Shown in pieces: positions 8,046-16,200 of a stretch of 64,000 bases of DNA. Numbering within the stretch: the stretch's first letter is position 1; every line of letters starts with the position of its first letter. Source of the DNA: Coriobacteriaceae bacterium. Its GTDB lineage: Bacteria > Actinomycetota > Coriobacteriia > Coriobacteriales > Coriobacteriaceae. Made by a program: the position numbers and the translations under genes. The DNA is taken from NCBI GenBank assembly GCA_025757745.1, contig CP107217.1, positions 806,001 through 870,000 on the forward strand, written 5' to 3'. The notes beneath the pieces are model-generated. The model saw only the letters and a list, made by a program, of their open reading frames with translations. It was not told the origin of the DNA and did no database searches.

Positions 8046-8966
8046 GTGGCAACTCAGAAATTCACCGGCGTTATCCCTCCCGTCGTTGTTCCCGATACCG
8101 AAGACCACCAGCTTGACGTTGCCTCCTTTGAGCGCAGCATCAACCGCATGATCGATGCCGGCGTCGATGGCCTGTTCTTCCTGGGCTCCTCGGGCGAGGT
8201 CGTCTTCTCCACCGACGAGCGCCGTCGCCAGATTGTCGCAGAGGCCGTCCGTATCGTCGACCACCGCGTTCCCGTTCTGGTCGGCATCATCGACACCGAG
8301 ACCGAGCGCATGATCGAGCACGGCAAGGTCGCTCAGGAGCTGGGCGCCGATGCGCTCGTCGCCACCTGCCCGTTCTATGCCCTGCAGGGCATGACCGAGG
8401 TCGAGGAGCACTTCCGCATCCTTCACGAGGAACTCGACCTGCCCATCTTCGCCTACGACATCCCCGTGTGCGTCCACACCAAGCTCCCCTGGAAGCTCCT
8501 TGCTAAGCTCGGCGCCGAGGGCGTCCTGGCTGGCGTCAAGGATTCCTCGGGCGATGACATCTCGTTCCGCTACCTCATTCAGGAGAACGAGAAGAACGGC
8601 CATCCGATGAGCATCCTTACCGGCCATGAGGTCGTCGTCGACGGTGCCTATCTCGGTGGCGCCGACGGTTCCGTTCCGGGCCTCGCCAACGTTGAGCCCG
8701 AGGGCTACGTTCGTCAGTGGAAGGCCGCTCAGACTGGTGACTGGGCTACCGTCAAGGCCGAGCAGGATCGCCTCAATGAGATTTCGCACATCTGGGATGT
8801 CACCTCGGGCGTCCAGGGCTATGCCGGTGGCGTCGGCGCCTTCAAGACCGCTATGAACCTCATGGGCATCTTCGACAGCCCGACCATGCCGCGCCCGGTG
8901 AAGGCCATGACCGGTGAGAACGTCGAGGCGATTCGCAAGGTCCTCCAGGACAACGGTCTCCTTTAA
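8046..8966 (+). CDS. nanA: N-acetylneuraminate lyase
   Basis: This 306-residue TIM-barrel protein belongs to the DapA/NAL aldolase family. The Schiff-base lysine is Lys165 (GVKDSS) and the catalytic tyrosine is Tyr137 (FAYDIP), the same numbering I recall for E. coli NanA; the carboxylate-binding motif is GSSGE near residues 47-51. The expected reaction is cleavage of N-acetylneuraminate to pyruvate and N-acetylmannosamine. Start GTG at 8046 is set by AAGGAG at 8034-8039. The family also contains dihydrodipicolinate synthase and keto-deoxy-sugar aldolases, so the specific call rests on the nanK/nanE neighbourhood. Confidence 0.82.
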   Translation: MATQKFTGVIPPVVVPDTEDHQLDVASFERSINRMIDAGVDGLFFLGSSGEVVFSTDERRRQIVAEAVRIVDHRVPVLVGIIDTETERMIEHGKVAQELGADALVATCPFYALQGMTEVEEHFRILHEELDLPIFAYDIPVCVHTKLPWKLLAKLGAEGVLAGVKDSSGDDISFRYLIQENEKNGHPMSILTGHEVVVDGAYLGGADGSVPGLANVEPEGYVRQWKAAQTGDWATVKAEQDRLNEISHIWDVTSGVQGYAGGVGAFKTAMNLMGIFDSPTMPRPVKAMTGENVEAIRKVLQDNGLL

Positions 8967-8998
8967 AGCTTTCCCAGGCACCCGACCTCGCCGTTCAA

Positions 8999-9041
8999 CC
9001 GTGCGGCCATGACCCATTAGGCCAATGGCCGCACGGTTTCT
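8999..9041 (+). terminator. Terminator after nanA
   Basis: CCGTGCGGCCAT pairs with ATGGCCGCACGG across a 14-base loop and is followed by TTTCT. It ends the transporter-esterase-nanA segment and separates it from nanK. Confidence 0.75.
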
Positions 9042-9137
9042 CGGCGATCTCGGGCACCTGGAAAACCTTTACCGCGCTGTGACGGCTAGCCTGACGGCGC
9101 ATTTCCTGTAGTTGTTTTGTCTCCGAAGGAGAACGAC

Positions 9138-10103
9138 ATGGAGAACAAGTACGTCTGCTCTGTCGATATCGGCGGAACTAAGATCGCGACTGCCATCATG
9201 GAGTACCCGGCTGACGGCGGTGTGCCCCATCCCGTTTTTGAGGCTGAGGTTCCCACCGAGGCCCAGGAGGGTGGCGAAGCGGTCTTCCAGCGCATCGAGG
9301 CGTCTATCAAGGCAGCTCTTGAGGCAAATCCCGATGTCGAGGTCCTCGGAGTTGGCATCGGCGCTGCCGGTGTCGTCGACCCCAAGACGGGCGCCATCGC
9401 GTATGCCAATGAGATTATGCCCGGCTGGTCCGGCGTTCAGTTGGGGCCGCGTCTGCGCGAGGACCTCGGCCTTCCCGTTGCCGTTGTAGGCGACGTGCAG
9501 GCTCATGCTCTGGGCGAGGCCCACTGGGGCGTCGGCAAGGGCAAGTTCTCCGTCTTGTGTTTGGGCATCGGTACGGGCATCGGCGGCGCATATGTCGAGA
9601 ACGGCCGCGTGATGCAGGGCTTCCATGGTGCTGCCGGCCATATGGGCCACATCGAGTGCTCGGCTGCCGCCGGCATTCCCTGCGCCTGCGGGCGTTCCGG
9701 CCATCTGGAGTCGGTTGCTTCCGGAACATCAATCGGGCGCATGTACGATGAGCGTTTTGGCCGCGTCGACCCCAGCCGTCCTTCGGTCGGCCGTGACGTG
9801 AACGACCTGTGCCGCGCAGGCGACGCAAAGGCGACCGAGGTCATTCATGACGCCGGCTTTGCGCTGGGCGCCAGCCTGGGCTCGCTCGCTAACATCCTGG
9901 ACCCTGAGGTCATCGTGCTTTCGGGCGGCGTGATTCACCAAGGTCCCGATTGGCGTTCACAGACGTGGAAGGACTCGGTGCACGAGGGCTATGCCAGCCA
10001 GGCGCTCGACCCGCTTCAGGACACGCCGATTCTCATCGGCTCTCTGGAGGGCGACGCGCCGCTCATCGGTGCCGCCGAACACCTTCTTGCATCGTTGAAG
10101 TAA
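9138..10103 (+). CDS. nanK: ROK-family sugar kinase, probable N-acetylmannosamine kinase
   Basis: This 321-residue ROK kinase has the phosphate-binding motif DIGGTK at residues 10-15, the GTGIGGAY glycine-rich segment and the ROK zinc cluster with Cys and His in GIPCACGRSGHLE. It would phosphorylate N-acetylmannosamine to its 6-phosphate in sialic-acid breakdown. There is no N-terminal DNA-binding domain, so it is an enzyme and not a ROK repressor. The start at 9138 follows AAGGAGAA. ROK glucokinases look similar; the position between nanA and nanE is the main argument for NanK. Confidence 0.78.
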   Translation: MENKYVCSVDIGGTKIATAIMEYPADGGVPHPVFEAEVPTEAQEGGEAVFQRIEASIKAALEANPDVEVLGVGIGAAGVVDPKTGAIAYANEIMPGWSGVQLGPRLREDLGLPVAVVGDVQAHALGEAHWGVGKGKFSVLCLGIGTGIGGAYVENGRVMQGFHGAAGHMGHIECSAAAGIPCACGRSGHLESVASGTSIGRMYDERFGRVDPSRPSVGRDVNDLCRAGDAKATEVIHDAGFALGASLGSLANILDPEVIVLSGGVIHQGPDWRSQTWKDSVHEGYASQALDPLQDTPILIGSLEGDAPLIGAAEHLLASLK

Positions 10104-10120
10104 ACATAACTACCAAGTGC

Positions 10121-10218
10121 GCCTTCTGAGGTGCCGCAGATTGACGTGAAAGAGGAGCGAAGCGTACTTCGGTACGCGAGCGACGGTTTGAACGTCAAGG
10201 TGCGGTGTCTCAGAAGGC
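10121..10218 (+). repeat. Structured repeat element, family 2, copy 1
   Basis: A 98-base element lies between nanK and nanE. Outer arms GCCTTCTGAG (10121-10130) and CTCAGAAGGC (10209-10218) pair perfectly. They are followed by three G-T type pairs, a CCGCA/TGCGG helix, a small mismatch and TTGACGT/ACGTCAA. The centre is a GCGTAC-TTCG-GTACGC hairpin at 10162-10177. A second copy in inverse orientation lies at 28776-28880 and shares the core, with compensatory changes in the stems. It may be transcribed as part of the nanE leader. Confidence 0.75.
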
Positions 10219-10243
10219 TGTTTTGAGAAAGGTTGAGTCGAAC

Positions 10244-10930
10244 ATGACCGTTGATCCTTTGATCCAGTCCCTGAAGGGCAAGCTCGTCGTGAGCGTTCAG
10301 GCGTATATGGGCGAGCCGCTTCGTACGCCCGAGACCATGGCTCAAATGTCTCGCGCTTGCGAGCTTGGCGGCGCCGCCGCCATTCGCTGCCAGGGCCTTG
10401 CCGACATTGCCGCCATTAAGGGTCGCTGTGAGGTTCCCGTCATCGGTCTGTGGAAGGACGGGCACGAGGGCGTTTACATCACGCCGACGCTGCGTCACGC
10501 TCGTGCCTGCGTTGCTGCGGGTGCCGATATCGTGGCGATCGACGCCACCGATCGTCCGCGTCCCGATGGCAAGTCGGTCGAGGATACCTTCCGCCCGCTG
10601 CACGAGGAGGGTGTGCTCCTGATGGCGGATTGTGCCACCATCGAGGACATTCGCCGTGCGGTTGATATGGGCTTCGACCTGGTATCCACCACACTCTCTC
10701 ACGGTGTCGCCGCCATCGACTGCACCATGGCCGATGGCCCCGACCTGCCGCTCCTGCGTCAGGCGACCGAGGAATTTCCCGGCCTTCCCATCATTTGCGA
10801 GGGTCGCGTGCATACGCCCGAGGAGGCTCGCGCTGCAATCGACGCCGGCGCGTGGGCCGTTGTCGTCGGCACCGCTATCACGCACCCCACGAGTATTACA
10901 AGTTGGTTCAAGGCTGCGCTTGAGGCGTAA
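10244..10930 (+). CDS. nanE: N-acetylmannosamine-6-phosphate 2-epimerase
   Basis: This 228-residue TIM-barrel protein matches NanE throughout, with the N-terminal KGKLVVSVQAYMGEPLRTPE stretch, GLWKDGHEGVYITPT, DIVAIDATDRPRP and C-terminal VVVGTAITHP phosphate-binding motif. It converts ManNAc-6-P to GlcNAc-6-P, the point where sialic acid joins amino-sugar metabolism. The start at 10244 follows GAAAGG with a rather long spacing. nagA and nagB are not in the window and must lie elsewhere. Confidence 0.92.
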   Translation: MTVDPLIQSLKGKLVVSVQAYMGEPLRTPETMAQMSRACELGGAAAIRCQGLADIAAIKGRCEVPVIGLWKDGHEGVYITPTLRHARACVAAGADIVAIDATDRPRPDGKSVEDTFRPLHEEGVLLMADCATIEDIRRAVDMGFDLVSTTLSHGVAAIDCTMADGPDLPLLRQATEEFPGLPIICEGRVHTPEEARAAIDAGAWAVVVGTAITHPTSITSWFKAALEA

Positions 10931-10981
10931 GACGGGCCTTGTATCCGCTTGGGGCGGTATACTCAATAAAGGCAATTGATC

Positions 10982-11016
10982 GCGCGGGATCCGCTGGCCG
11001 GGTCCCGCGCTTATTT
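10982..11016 (+). terminator. Hairpin between nanE and rapZ
   Basis: A GC-rich stem (GCGCGGGA and TCCCGCGC arms, 10982-11010) is followed by TTATTTT. It can terminate nanE transcription, and it also lies in the rapZ leader downstream of a -10-like TATACT at 10958-10963. Confidence 0.6.
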
Positions 11017-11028
11017 TAGGAGGCACAC

Positions 11029-11949
11029 ATGCAAAAGGGAGATGCCATGGATGCGGCGGAGCGCTCGGAGCGTATCCCCGATATCGTTATCATCACCGGA
11101 ATGTCCGGCTCGGGCCGAACGCAAGCCATGCATGTGTTTGAGGACATGGGCTATTTTTGTATCGACAACCTGCCCCCACGCCTGATTGCCCAGCTTGCTG
11201 AGCTCGTTGGCATCAATACGGGCGTGGGCAGGCACCTTGCCGTTACCTGCGACCTGCGTAGCCAGGGCTTGTTCGATGAACTGCTCGATGCTGTTGCCGC
11301 ACTGGAAGAGCGCGAGATGAGCTGCGACATTGTGTTTCTCGAGGCGTCTGACGAGGTGCTGATTCGCCGGTATAGCGAAAACCGTCGTCGCCATCCCATT
11401 GCAAAGCCGGGGGAGACCACGGCCGACGCTATTCAGCGTGAACGTCTGCAGCTGCAGGGCGTTCGCGATCGAGCCGATATGATTATCGACACGAGCCGCT
11501 TGCGCACTTCTGCCTTGCGCAACAAGCTGCGCATGGCTTTTTCCGAGCTGTCCGACCAGCAGCTTATGGATGTCCACGTGTTCTCGTTTGGCTTTAAGCA
11601 TGGCATGCCCATCGAGGCGGATATCATGATCGATGTTCGCTTCTTGCCCAATCCTTTCTACGATCCCGAGATGCGCACCATGACCGGTCTCGATAAGAAG
11701 GTCTCCGATTTTGTCTTGGACCACCCCAAGACCCAGGAGTTCTGGAAGGCCTGGACTCAGCTGCTCGATACGGTCATGCCGGGTTATATCGCAGAGGGCA
11801 AGCCGCAGCTTTCCATTGCTATCGGCTGCACAGGCGGACAGCACCGTAGCGTCGCCATTGCCGAGGCCACGGCCCGCTACCTGGAGGGTGCTCAGTATCA
11901 TGTGAGCATCTCCCACCGTGACCTGTCGCGTGCCAACACGAAGGCATAG
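11029..11949 (+). CDS. rapZ: RapZ-family nucleotide-binding protein
   Basis: This 306-residue protein has a P-loop GMSGSGRT at residues 24-31, the conserved ED(M)GYFCIDNLP segment and the C-terminal GCTGGQHRSV motif of the RapZ/YvcJ family. The R-T ending of the P-loop in place of K-S is usual for actinobacterial members. In E. coli RapZ controls GlmZ turnover and senses glucosamine-6-P; the actinobacterial role is unclear. The start is set by AGGAGG at 11018-11023. Only 6 bases separate it from whiA, and glmR/yvcK, which commonly lies between the two, is absent here. Confidence 0.93.
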   Translation: MQKGDAMDAAERSERIPDIVIITGMSGSGRTQAMHVFEDMGYFCIDNLPPRLIAQLAELVGINTGVGRHLAVTCDLRSQGLFDELLDAVAALEEREMSCDIVFLEASDEVLIRRYSENRRRHPIAKPGETTADAIQRERLQLQGVRDRADMIIDTSRLRTSALRNKLRMAFSELSDQQLMDVHVFSFGFKHGMPIEADIMIDVRFLPNPFYDPEMRTMTGLDKKVSDFVLDHPKTQEFWKAWTQLLDTVMPGYIAEGKPQLSIAIGCTGGQHRSVAIAEATARYLEGAQYHVSISHRDLSRANTKA

Positions 11950-11955
11950 GTTTAC

Positions 11956-12885
11956 ATGTCGTTTACCGCTGAGGTGCGTGACGAGCTTGCGCGCTGCGAA
12001 CCAGAATGCGAATACTGCGATTTGTCGACGCTTGCTGCGCTAACGCGTGTGAGCGGCACGCTTTCGCTGGCGGGCTCGGGACGGTACCGCTTGACGGTCG
12101 CGACCGAGACGGGTGCTGTGGCGCGCACGATGATTGCGCTGACGCATCGTATCCTTAAGCTCAAGACCGAATTCACGGTTCGTAAGTCGGTCCTGCACAA
12201 GGTACGAAACTATCTCATCACCTTGCCCGATCAGCCCGATTTGGATAAGGCTCTGGTGCTGCTGGGCATTCTCGACCGTAGGGGAGGGCTCGTCGCGGGT
12301 GTGCCGCGCCACATCGTCGCCCGTCCTTGCTGCAGGCTCGCCTATATTCGCGGTGCGCTGATTGCCGGAGGCTTTGTTGCCGACCCGCGTGGCGATTTTC
12401 ATTTGGAGATCGCGGTTCAGGGCGAGGAGTATGCAAAGGGACTTTGCGACCTTCTGGAGCAGATTGGAGTTCACGCCCGCGTCAATGCGCGTCGCGGCTC
12501 GTATGCCGTGTACATCAAGAGTGCCGAGGAGATTAAACGTCTGTTACAGCTGATTGGCGCCAAGCGCAGCGTTGCCGAGATTGAAGAGGCCCGCGCGGTT
12601 AAGCTGGTGAAGAACGACGTGAATCGTCGCGTGAACGCAGAGCTTGCCAACCAGACCAGAAGTGCCGGTGCCGCCCAACATCAGCTTGCGCTCATCGATG
12701 AGCTTGATCGGCGCGGTTTGCGCGAAACGCTGCCGGACGCTCTGGCAGTTTTTTGTGACTTACGCGAGCGTTACCCCGATCTCTCACTGCGAGATTTGGG
12801 GGAAATGGCCGACCCTCCTTTGTCGAAGTCGGCCTTGTATCACCGTGTTTTGCGCCTTGAAAAGCTCATTGAAGCAAGCGGGTAG
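11956..12885 (+). CDS. whiA: DNA-binding protein WhiA
   Basis: This 309-residue protein has the WhiA arrangement: an N-terminal LAGLIDADG-like region (FTAEVRDELA at the start; RGALIAGGFVADPRGDFHLE in the middle) and a C-terminal helix-turn-helix (LSLRDLGEMADPPLSKSALY). In Streptomyces WhiA activates sporulation septation genes with WhiB; in non-sporulating Gram-positives it affects division and chromosome segregation. It forms one unit with rapZ and lies directly upstream of the glycolytic block. Confidence 0.95.
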   Translation: MSFTAEVRDELARCEPECEYCDLSTLAALTRVSGTLSLAGSGRYRLTVATETGAVARTMIALTHRILKLKTEFTVRKSVLHKVRNYLITLPDQPDLDKALVLLGILDRRGGLVAGVPRHIVARPCCRLAYIRGALIAGGFVADPRGDFHLEIAVQGEEYAKGLCDLLEQIGVHARVNARRGSYAVYIKSAEEIKRLLQLIGAKRSVAEIEEARAVKLVKNDVNRRVNAELANQTRSAGAAQHQLALIDELDRRGLRETLPDALAVFCDLRERYPDLSLRDLGEMADPPLSKSALYHRVLRLEKLIEASG

Positions 12886-12887
12886 TT

Positions 12888-12946
12888 TAACGCAATAGCT
12901 TTTATGGTGGTTTAACTGCTGTTTTATACGTTAAAGCGTTTTAACG
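12888..12946 (+). promoter_or_regulatory. TTTAACG repeat array before gap
   Basis: CGTTAAA (12929-12935) and TTTAACG (12940-12946) form an inverted repeat. A further TTTAACGCAA occurs at 12888-12897 and a TTTAAC at 12911-12916. The array lies 50-110 bases upstream of the gap -10 and resembles operators for a central-carbon regulator, which I cannot name. Confidence 0.45.
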
Positions 12947-12976
12947 CAAATTTGATTTTCAATTTCGAGCATTCTC

Positions 12977-13006
12977 GTGAAATTCAAGCCAAAAAAAAGG
13001 TATATT
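12977..13006 (+). promoter_or_regulatory. Candidate gap promoter
   Basis: A -10 TATATT (13001-13006) is preceded by GTGAAA (12977-12982) at 18 bases and by an A tract. The leader to the ATG would be about 65 bases with AAAGGAG as ribosome-binding site. Confidence 0.5.
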
Positions 13007-13078
13007 AGGCGAGTGGTTAGTTTGTGGGCCTCAACGGCAGGCGCTGTAGCTTGCGGGGGCCTTACGAAAGGAGACACA

Positions 13079-14104
13079 ATGGCAGTAAAGGTTGCTATTA
13101 ACGGCTTCGGTCGCATCGGTCGTCTGGCCTTCCGCCAGATGTTCGGTCATGAGGGCTCCGAGATCGTCGCTATCAACGACCTCACCTCTCCCGATATGCT
13201 CGCTTACCTGCTGAAGTACGACTCCACGCAGGGCAACTATGCTCGCGATCACGAGGTCGTCGCTGGCGAGGATTCCATCACCGTTGACGGCAAGGAGATC
13301 AAGATCTACAAGGAGGCCGACGCCAACAACCTGCCTTGGGGCGACCTCGACGTCGACGTCGTTCTCGAGTGCACCGGCTTCTACACCAGCAAGGCTAAGG
13401 CTCAGGCCCACATCAACGCTGGCGCCAAGAAGGTCGTCATCTCCGCTCCGGCCGGCAGCGATCTGCCCACCATCGTGTACAACGTCAACCATGAGACGCT
13501 GACCGCTGAGGACAACATCATCTCCGCTGCTTCCTGCACCACCAACTGCCTCGCCCCGATGGCCAAGGGCCTGAACGACTTCGCTCCCATCGTCTCCGGC
13601 ATCATGACCACCATCCACGCCTTCACCGGCGACCAGATGCCGCTCGACGGCCCGCAGCGCAAGGGCAACTTCCGTCGCTCCCGCGCCTGCTCCGAGAACA
13701 TCGTCCCGAACACCACGGGCGCTGCCAAGGCCATCGGCCTGGTTCTCCCCGAGCTCAACGGCAAGCTCATCGGTGCCGCCCAGCGCGTCCCGACGCCGAC
13801 CGGCTCGCTGACCAACCTCTACGCCGTCGTTGACAAGAAGGTCACCGTCGACGAGGTCAACGCTGCCATGAAGGCCTACGCCGAGACCATCCCCGATACC
13901 TTCGCCTACAACGAGGACCAGATCGTCTCCCGCGACATCGTCGGCGAGACCCACGGCTCCATCTTCGACGCCACTCAGACCATGTGCTCTGATCTCGGCA
14001 ACGGCCAGACCCTCGTTCAGGTCACCTCTTGGTACGACAACGAGAACTCCTACACCTCTCAGATGGTCCGCACCATCAAGTACTTCGAGAAGTTCGTTGC
14101 TTAA
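13079..14104 (+). CDS. gap: Glyceraldehyde-3-phosphate dehydrogenase, type I
   Basis: This 341-residue enzyme has the NAD-binding INGFGRIGR start, the catalytic Cys in SAASCTTNCLAP, the substrate-binding region with ATGAAKAIG-like TTGAAKAIG, and the C-terminal SWYDNENSYTSQM. It oxidises glyceraldehyde-3-P to 1,3-bisphosphoglycerate with NAD. The start at 13079 follows AAAGGAG. Codon choice is strongly biased, as expected for a highly expressed glycolytic gene. A strong hairpin separates it from pgk, so gap can be expressed alone or by readthrough with pgk-tpiA-gpmI. Confidence 0.97.
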   Translation: MAVKVAINGFGRIGRLAFRQMFGHEGSEIVAINDLTSPDMLAYLLKYDSTQGNYARDHEVVAGEDSITVDGKEIKIYKEADANNLPWGDLDVDVVLECTGFYTSKAKAQAHINAGAKKVVISAPAGSDLPTIVYNVNHETLTAEDNIISAASCTTNCLAPMAKGLNDFAPIVSGIMTTIHAFTGDQMPLDGPQRKGNFRRSRACSENIVPNTTGAAKAIGLVLPELNGKLIGAAQRVPTPTGSLTNLYAVVDKKVTVDEVNAAMKAYAETIPDTFAYNEDQIVSRDIVGETHGSIFDATQTMCSDLGNGQTLVQVTSWYDNENSYTSQMVRTIKYFEKFVA

Positions 14105-14141
14105 TTTAGCTTTTAGCGAATAGCTCGTTGAGCGTCTAAAG

Positions 14142-14190
14142 AAGGGCGCGGCCTCATAGGGCTTACACCCTAGGGTCGCGCCCTTTTTAT
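14142..14190 (+). terminator. Terminator between gap and pgk
   Basis: AAGGGCGCG and CGCGCCCTT arms enclose a further CCT/AGG-type helix and are followed by TTTTTAT. It is a strong intrinsic terminator that would make gap more abundant than the downstream genes. Confidence 0.85.
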
Positions 14191-14244
14191 AGGAAATCGT
14201 CTGCCGTAATGGGAGGCAGACACGTACGAAAGGTAGAAGCAAAC

Positions 14245-15435
14245 ATGGCCTTTACCAAGAAGACCGTCCGCGACATCGATGTCGACGGCAAGCGCGTTCT
14301 CGTCCGCGTTGACTTCAACGTGCCTATCAAGGATGGCGTCGTTGGCGACACCACCCGTATCAAGGCTGCCCTGCCCACCATCAACTACCTCGTTGAGCAC
14401 AACGCTCGCGTCATCCTCATGAGCCACCTCGGCCGTCCTGAGGGCACTGGCTTCCAGCCCGAGCTTTCCCTCGAGCCTGTCGCCAAGAAGCTCGCTGAGC
14501 TCTCTGGCCTTGACGTTGCTTTTGTTGCCGACACGTATGGCGAGAAGGCCGCCGAGGCTGTCGCCGCCGTCGAGCCGGGCAAGGTCCTCGTTCTCGAGAA
14601 CGTCCGTTTTGACAAGCGTGAGAAGAAGAACGATCCCGAGATCGCCAAGAAGCTCGCTTCCTATGGTGACGTCTTCGTTCTCGATGCCTTCGGCACCGCA
14701 CACCGCGCCCAGGGTTCCGTCGTGGGCCCCGCCGCTTACCTGCCTGCCGTCGCCGGCTTCCTGCTCGAGAAGGAGGTCGACACGCTGACCGGCATCTTCG
14801 CCGAGCCCGAGCGCCCCTTCGTCGCCATCGTCGGCGGTTCCAAGGTTTCCTCCAAGATCGGCGTTCTCGATCACCTCATCGACTCCGCTGATACCCTGAT
14901 CATCGGTGGCGGCATGGCCTACACCTTCTTCCTGGCTCAGGGCCTGTCCGTCGGTCAGTCCCTCAAGGAAGAGGACTGGGTCGAGCGCGCCGGTGAGATG
15001 CTCAAGAAGGCCGAGGAGAAGGGCGTCAAGATCCTGCTCCCCATCGACAACCGCGTTGCTGATCACTTTGGCGAGGATGCTGTCCCCGAGGTTGTCGCTT
15101 CCGACGCTATCCCCGACGACCGTGAGGGTATGGACATCGGCCCCAAGACCGAGGAGCTCTACGCCGAGGCTGTCAAGGGTGCCAAGACTGTGTTCTGGAA
15201 TGGCCCCATGGGCGTCTTCGAGTTCGATAACTTCGCTCACGGCACCCAGGCTATCGCCGAGGCTGTCGCCGAGGCTGATTGCACCTCGATCATCGGTGGT
15301 GGCGACTCTGTCGCAGCCGTCAACAAGTTCAACCTGGCCGACAAGATGAGCTGGATCTCTACCGGTGGTGGCGCTTCCATGGAGCTCGTCGAGGGTAAGG
15401 CCCTGCCCGGAGTGGAGGCGCTTCTCGATGCCTAA
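14245..15435 (+). CDS. pgk: Phosphoglycerate kinase
   Basis: This 396-residue kinase shows RVDFNVPIKDG, the basic patch in SHLGRP, hinge and nucleotide-binding segments (KVSSKIGVLDHL, GGGMAYTFF), and the C-terminal GGGDSVAAVNKF plus STGGGASMELVEG. It makes ATP from 1,3-bisphosphoglycerate. The start follows GAAAGG. The gene overlaps tpiA by 8 bases. Confidence 0.97.
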   Translation: MAFTKKTVRDIDVDGKRVLVRVDFNVPIKDGVVGDTTRIKAALPTINYLVEHNARVILMSHLGRPEGTGFQPELSLEPVAKKLAELSGLDVAFVADTYGEKAAEAVAAVEPGKVLVLENVRFDKREKKNDPEIAKKLASYGDVFVLDAFGTAHRAQGSVVGPAAYLPAVAGFLLEKEVDTLTGIFAEPERPFVAIVGGSKVSSKIGVLDHLIDSADTLIIGGGMAYTFFLAQGLSVGQSLKEEDWVERAGEMLKKAEEKGVKILLPIDNRVADHFGEDAVPEVVASDAIPDDREGMDIGPKTEELYAEAVKGAKTVFWNGPMGVFEFDNFAHGTQAIAEAVAEADCTSIIGGGDSVAAVNKFNLADKMSWISTGGGASMELVEGKALPGVEALLDA

Positions 15436-16195
15436 TCGCACCCTTCTTATCGCTGGTAACTGGAAGATGAACAACGACGTCGCCGAGGCCGCCAAGCTCG
15501 CCGACGAGCTGGCTCAGGCTCTGCCCGAGGTTCCGGCTGGCGTCGAGGTGCTCGTCTGCCCTCCGACCATCGACATCACCACGGTTCATGACCGTATTCA
15601 GGCTGCCCCCATCGCCCTCGGTGCACAGAACGTGTACTGGGAGGCCAAGGGTGCCTTCACCGGTGAGTCTTCTTGCGACATGCTCAAGTCCGCTGGCTGC
15701 ACCTACTGCATCATCGGTCACTCCGAGCGTCGTGATTACTTCCACGAGACCGACGAGGATCAGAACAAGAAGGCCAAGGCCCTCGTTGCCGCCGGTCTTG
15801 TTCCTGTCTTCTGCTGCGGCGAGTCCCTTGAGGTCCGCGAGGCCGGCACCTATGTCGAGCACGTCGTGAACCAGGTCAAGGCTGGTCTCGAGGGTCTCGA
15901 GATCACTTGCCCCAAGCAGGTCGTCGTCGCCTACGAGCCCATCTGGGCCATCGGCACCGGCAAGACCGCTACCGCCGAGGACGCTCAGGAGGTCTGCGGC
16001 GCTATCCGTGAGACCCTCAAGGAGATGTTCGGTGAGGAGCTCGCCGACGGCATCCGCGTTCTCTATGGTGGCTCTGCCAAGCCCGGCAACATCGCCGAGC
16101 TCGTCGCCAAGCCCGACGTCGACGGCGCCCTCGTGGGCGGCGCTTCGCTCAAGGCTGCCGACTTCGCCTCTATGGTCGTCAAGGCAGGCGAGTAG
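15428..16195 (+). CDS. tpiA: Triosephosphate isomerase
   Basis: This 255-residue TIM-barrel enzyme has Asn-Lys in GNWKMN, the catalytic His in CIIGHSERR and Glu in YEPIWAIGTGKTA, and the phosphate-binding YGGSAKPGN. It interconverts dihydroxyacetone phosphate and glyceraldehyde-3-P. It begins inside the end of pgk and is 5 bases from gpmI, so pgk-tpiA-gpmI are translationally coupled. Confidence 0.97.
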   Translation: MPNRTLLIAGNWKMNNDVAEAAKLADELAQALPEVPAGVEVLVCPPTIDITTVHDRIQAAPIALGAQNVYWEAKGAFTGESSCDMLKSAGCTYCIIGHSERRDYFHETDEDQNKKAKALVAAGLVPVFCCGESLEVREAGTYVEHVVNQVKAGLEGLEITCPKQVVVAYEPIWAIGTGKTATAEDAQEVCGAIRETLKEMFGEELADGIRVLYGGSAKPGNIAELVAKPDVDGALVGGASLKAADFASMVVKAGE

Positions 16196-16200
16196 GACAT

